In this document: one piece after another, positions 4,310-6,990 of the stretch | Layout of the letters: every line of letters starts with the position of its first letter | Numbering within the stretch: the first letter of the stretch is position 1 | Source: Alphaproteobacteria bacterium | Lineage (GTDB): Bacteria > Pseudomonadota > Alphaproteobacteria > RF32 > CAG-239 | DNA length: 6,990 nt | Assembly (NCBI GenBank): GCA_017645485.1 | Contig: JAGCOI010000229.1 | Location: 1 to 6,990, forward strand | Direction of reading: 5' to 3' | Notes under the pieces: generated by a model | Told to the model about the DNA's origin: nothing | The model's database searches: none | What the model saw: the letters and a program-made list of their open reading frames with translations, nothing else | Program-made: the position numbers and the translations under genes

Positions 4310-5641
4310 TTAGAAAAATGCGAAATAACGCAGATATAAATAACAAGCCCCGATTAAAACGGATAACAACATAACCGGCACCGACCATAACAAAAAGTTC
4401 AAAAACTTTATCGGATGCCCTTCCCTCGCCGCCAATCCTGCAACAATAACATTGGCAGATGCACCGATAATCGAACCGTTTCCGCCGAAGCAAGCACCAA
4501 GTGACAAAGCCCACCAAACCGGCATCATCACTTCTCGTCCGCCGAGCGATGTCTCCATAGATTTTAATGTCGGAATCATGGTTGCCACAAACGGAATATT
4601 ATCAATAAAAGATGAAACAACTGCCGATACAGACAGCATAATAAATGTGGCTCGTTGCACGCTACCGTTCGTTAAACTTAAAAACTTTAATCCGAGTTCT
4701 TCAAGAAGCCCTGTTTTTTCAAGTCCGTAAACAACCATAAACAGACCCATAAAAAAGAAAATGGTCGTCCAATCCGTTAAATTTAAAATATCTTCTGTTT
4801 TGTCATCACGTATATGCGGTTTTTCATGCATCGTCCACAAGCCAAGCAATACCGTAGCACCTGCTATTGCTATCACGCCGTTTTCAATATGTATTTCTTC
4901 TGCAACAATAAAACCGAACATCACAAAAAACAGCACAAAAAGAGATTGATACAGTAACGTTTTATCAATAATATGGCTTGCGGCATTCATGCGCATAATA
5001 GCTGCACGATTTCGATCATTCGTTGTCAGGTACGACTTAAAAATAAAAACAAAACTTAAAATCAAAACAACAATACTGATGATAACAACCGGCGCCAAAT
5101 TCACTATAAAATCCAAAAAAGACAAATTAAGCGCCGATCCGATTAAAATATTCGGCGGATCACCGATAAGCGTTGCCGTACCGCCTATATTCGATGCAAA
5201 TATTTCAAGAATTAAGTAAGGATACGGCGTTATTTGAAGTTTACGCGTTATTTGAAAAGTAACCGGCACAATAAGCAACACGGTCGTCACATTATCTAAA
5301 AACGCAGAAAAAACCGCCGTTACAATGCTTAAAACAACCAAAATACCTATCGGATTAGCCTTAACTTTCTGTGTACCCCATATTGCAACGAACTGAAACA
5401 AACCCGACCTCTCGGTAATACTCACAATCGCCATCATACCGACCAATAAAGAAATTGTATTAAAATCGACACTGGCAAACGCTTCCTGTTGCGTAATAAC
5501 ACCGGAAAAAATCATAAACATGGCTGCCATTAATGTTGCAACGGCACGATTTACTTTTTCGGAAAAGAGTGCCACATAACAAACAATCATAATCATTGTG
5601 GCTATCCATTGCGGTTCTAATATAAAAGAAAAGTATGTCAT
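4310..5641 (-). CDS. ArsB/NhaD-superfamily permease (second of a tandem pair)
   Basis: This is a 443-residue inner-membrane protein with about 11-12 hydrophobic helices. It belongs to the ion-transporter superfamily that includes ArsB, NhaD and the P-protein type permeases. The two pseudo-symmetric halves each show the family motifs: FLDNVTT (114-120) and GGTATLIGDPPN (153-164) in the first, FIDNIP (345-350) and GGNGSIIGASANV (386-398) in the second. A charged loop between the halves (about 204-227) marks the repeat boundary. The Asp-Asn pairs and glycine loops are the likely ion and substrate site by family analogy. The substrate is not determined: Na+/H+ exchange, oxyanion efflux or carboxylate transport are all possible. 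It starts 15 bp after the upstream paralogue with GGA seven bases before the ATG, so the two are probably one operon. No arsR- or arsC-like gene is nearby to support an arsenic role. Confidence 0.9.
   Translation of the reverse strand: MTYFSFILEPQWIATMIMIVCYVALFSEKVNRAVATLMAAMFMIFSGVITQQEAFASVDFNTISLLVGMMAIVSITERSGLFQFVAIWGTQKVKANPIGILVVLSIVTAVFSAFLDNVTTVLLIVPVTFQITRKLQITPYPYLILEIFASNIGGTATLIGDPPNILIGSALNLSFLDFIVNLAPVVIISIVVLILSFVFIFKSYLTTNDRNRAAIMRMNAASHIIDKTLLYQSLFVLFFVMFGFIVAEEIHIENGVIAIAGATVLLGLWTMHEKPHIRDDKTEDILNLTDWTTIFFFMGLFMVVYGLEKTGLLEELGLKFLSLTNGSVQRATFIMLSVSAVVSSFIDNIPFVATMIPTLKSMETSLGGREVMMPVWWALSLGACFGGNGSIIGASANVIVAGLAAREGHPIKFLNFLLWSVPVMLLSVLIGACYLYLRYFAFF
5117..5191 (-). repeat. 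Near-identical 75-bp block shared by the tandem permeases (copy in the second gene)
   Basis: This block matches 6458-6532 at 73 of 75 bases, both differences being synonymous. It encodes 25 identical residues starting at NIGGTATLIGDPPN. The distance between copies is 1341 bp, a whole number of codons. A second pair at the same offset, 4555-4610 and 5896-5951, matches at 54 of 56 bases and encodes the FIDNIPFVATMIPTLKSM motif. The rest of the genes differs much more. Confidence 0.85.
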
Positions 5642-5656
5642 TCAGTCCGTTCCGTC

Positions 5657-6970
5657 TCACATATTATATTTATAATAAAAATAAAGTGTCGCTATGCCGA
5701 CAGAAACAAACATCACCGGCAAACCAAACATCAAAAATTTTGCAAAACTGATGCGCTCGTTTTCTTTTGAGGCCATACCTGCCACAATAACATTGGCCGA
5801 TGCCGCAATCAAAGAACCGTTACCTCCGAAACACGAACCAACGGCAAGGGCCCACCAAACCGGCATCATTACCTCCCTTCCGCCCATACTGGCTTCCATA
5901 GATTTCAATGTCGGAATCATGGTTGCCACAAACGGAATGTTATCAATAAAAGCCGACAATATCGCCGAAATCCACAGCACATAAAAAGTTGCTTTTTCCA
6001 CACTGTTTTGCGTCAGTCTTATCAATTTATTTCCTAAAATTTCCAATGTTCCCGTTGTTTCCAATGCAAACACTATTGCAAATAAACCTATAAAGAAAAA
6101 AATTGTTGTCCAATCCACAAGCGAAAAAGCATCTTCAACTTTCTGGTCTCTTAAACCGTGTTCATCGCCCTCGGTATAAAACCAAAGCATTAAAGCCGCA
6201 CCGAAAAGAGCTATTGTACCGTTTTGAACACGTAAATATTCGGCACCGATAAAACCGGCTAAAACTATTATCAACACAAATCCCGATTTTAATAAAAGCC
6301 TTTGATTTGTTATCATATCTTTAGGCCTCACACTGAGCAGTAATTCTTTATCTTCGGTGGTTGCCTGCAACTTACGCCCGACAAATCGGTCACAAACCAA
6401 AACAAGTAAAATTAAATTCAAAAACACAAGCGGTAACAATTCACGCACAAAATCCATAAAAGACAAATTAAGCGCCGATCCGATTAAAATATTTGGCGGA
6501 TCACCGATAAGCGTTGCCGTACCACCTATATTTGAAGCGAAAATTTCAACCATTAAATACGGATATGGTGATAACTTTAAATTACGAGCAATTTGAAAAG
6601 TAACCGGCACAATCAGCAAAACAGTCGTTACATTATCCAATAAAGCAGATAAAACAGCCGTTATAACTGTCAAAACAATCAAAATTCCGCGCGGTGATGC
6701 CCTAACAATTCTGGTCGCTCCAATGGCAAGATATTGAAACATACCCGATTTTTCCGCAATCCCGACAATAATCATCATACCCGATAACAAAGCCAGCGTA
6801 TTAAAATCAATGGCTGCAACCGCCGTTTCTTGGCTTAAAATACCGCATAAAATCAACACTGATGTTCCAAGCAGTACAGCCACGGCACGATTCAGCTTTT
6901 CCAAAAACAAAACAATATACGTTACTATTAAAACGGCAACCGCTATAATTTGAGCATTCAATCCCAACAT
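5657..6970 (-). CDS. ArsB/NhaD-superfamily permease (first of a tandem pair)
   Basis: This is a 437-residue inner-membrane protein with about 11-12 hydrophobic helices, collinear with the permease downstream and clearly its paralogue. The family motifs are LLDNVTT (110-116) and GGTATLIGDPPN (149-160) in the first half, FIDNIP (342-347) and GGNGSLIAASANV (382-394) in the second. The second-half loop has Ala where the sister protein has Gly (IAASAN against IGASAN). The halves are joined by a charged loop (about 194-222) that differs strongly from the sister protein, as do the C-terminal ends. The ATG at 6970 has AAAGGG six bases upstream. The promoter is outside the window. As with its sister the transported ion or solute cannot be told from sequence. 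Two adjacent genes may reflect different substrates or affinities, or a hetero-oligomer. Confidence 0.9.
   Translation of the reverse strand: MLGLNAQIIAVAVLIVTYIVLFLEKLNRAVAVLLGTSVLILCGILSQETAVAAIDFNTLALLSGMMIIVGIAEKSGMFQYLAIGATRIVRASPRGILIVLTVITAVLSALLDNVTTVLLIVPVTFQIARNLKLSPYPYLMVEIFASNIGGTATLIGDPPNILIGSALNLSFMDFVRELLPLVFLNLILLVLVCDRFVGRKLQATTEDKELLLSVRPKDMITNQRLLLKSGFVLIIVLAGFIGAEYLRVQNGTIALFGAALMLWFYTEGDEHGLRDQKVEDAFSLVDWTTIFFFIGLFAIVFALETTGTLEILGNKLIRLTQNSVEKATFYVLWISAILSAFIDNIPFVATMIPTLKSMEASMGGREVMMPVWWALAVGSCFGGNGSLIAASANVIVAGMASKENERISFAKFLMFGLPVMFVSVGIATLYFYYKYNM
6458..6532 (-). repeat. Near-identical 75-bp block shared by the tandem permeases (copy in the first gene)
   Basis: This is the partner of 5117-5191, with two synonymous differences in 75 bases. 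It encodes the first-half glycine loop of the permease. Within 20 bases past its border (6533 onward) the two genes diverge at both silent and amino-acid-changing sites. Confidence 0.85.
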
Positions 6971-6990
6971 AATCTACCCTTTAACAATCA

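Noticed and set aside
4305..4517. Minus-strand frame overlapping the end of the second permease in another frame
   Set aside because: It lies almost wholly within the permease gene in a different frame and has no support as a protein.
4452..5219. Plus-strand open frames opposite the second permease
   Set aside because: They are antisense shadows. Similar peptides appear opposite both permeases only because the permease genes are paralogous.
6357..6596. Plus-strand frame opposite the first permease with a segment resembling one at 4989-5219
   Set aside because: The shared segment is the reverse strand of the near-identical permease block, not a conserved protein.
4310..6970. Arsenite efflux operon
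   Set aside because: The permeases belong to the wider superfamily, but no arsR, arsC, arsA or arsD gene is present, so an arsenic role is not supported.

Overview
The window comes from an AT-rich bacterium, most likely an alphaproteobacterium. The evidence is the sequence character of ribosomal proteins L11 and L1, for example the alphaproteobacterial-looking L11 segment [15 protein letters not shown]. The low GC content and a mixed set of accessory genes suggest a host- or gut-associated lineage rather than a large free-living genome. That placement is inference from protein character, not from a database search.

Left part (1-1300): the L11 operon on the minus strand, rplK then rplA, four bases apart. 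It is preceded by a well-formed L1-binding leader hairpin that mimics the L1 site of 23S rRNA, and followed by a strong intrinsic terminator at 25-59. A nine-codon upstream reading frame starts in the apical part of that hairpin and ends on the rplK Shine-Dalgarno sequence. The usual upstream partners secE-nusG are absent. A GNAT-like gene followed by its own terminator occupies their place. Positions 1-24 lie beyond the terminator and show nothing I can assign.

Middle part (1300-4300): a small accessory cluster with alternating strands. It holds a GNAT-fold protein with a degenerate acetyl-CoA loop (-), an internally shortened LysR-type regulator (+), a full-length LysR-type regulator (-), a 58-residue orphan (+) and a 114-residue XRE-type regulator (-). 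The two LysR genes converge and overlap by 29 bp. The orphan and the XRE gene converge and overlap by 8 bp. The GNAT/short-LysR pair and the LysR/orphan pair are divergent and share short intergenic regions with inverted repeats, the usual layout for LysR control. Two minus-strand promoters (GNAT and XRE) sit so close to their ATG that the messages would be leaderless or nearly so.

Right part (4310-6970): two tandem, clearly paralogous 11-12 helix permeases of the ArsB/NhaD (ion transporter) superfamily on the minus strand, 15 bp apart and probably co-transcribed from a promoter outside the window. Their substrate cannot be read from sequence. The XRE gene lies just downstream on the same strand with its own promoter. 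The two permease genes share stretches that are nearly identical even at synonymous sites, within the two signature motifs.

I see no CRISPR array, tRNA, rRNA, transposase or attachment site.
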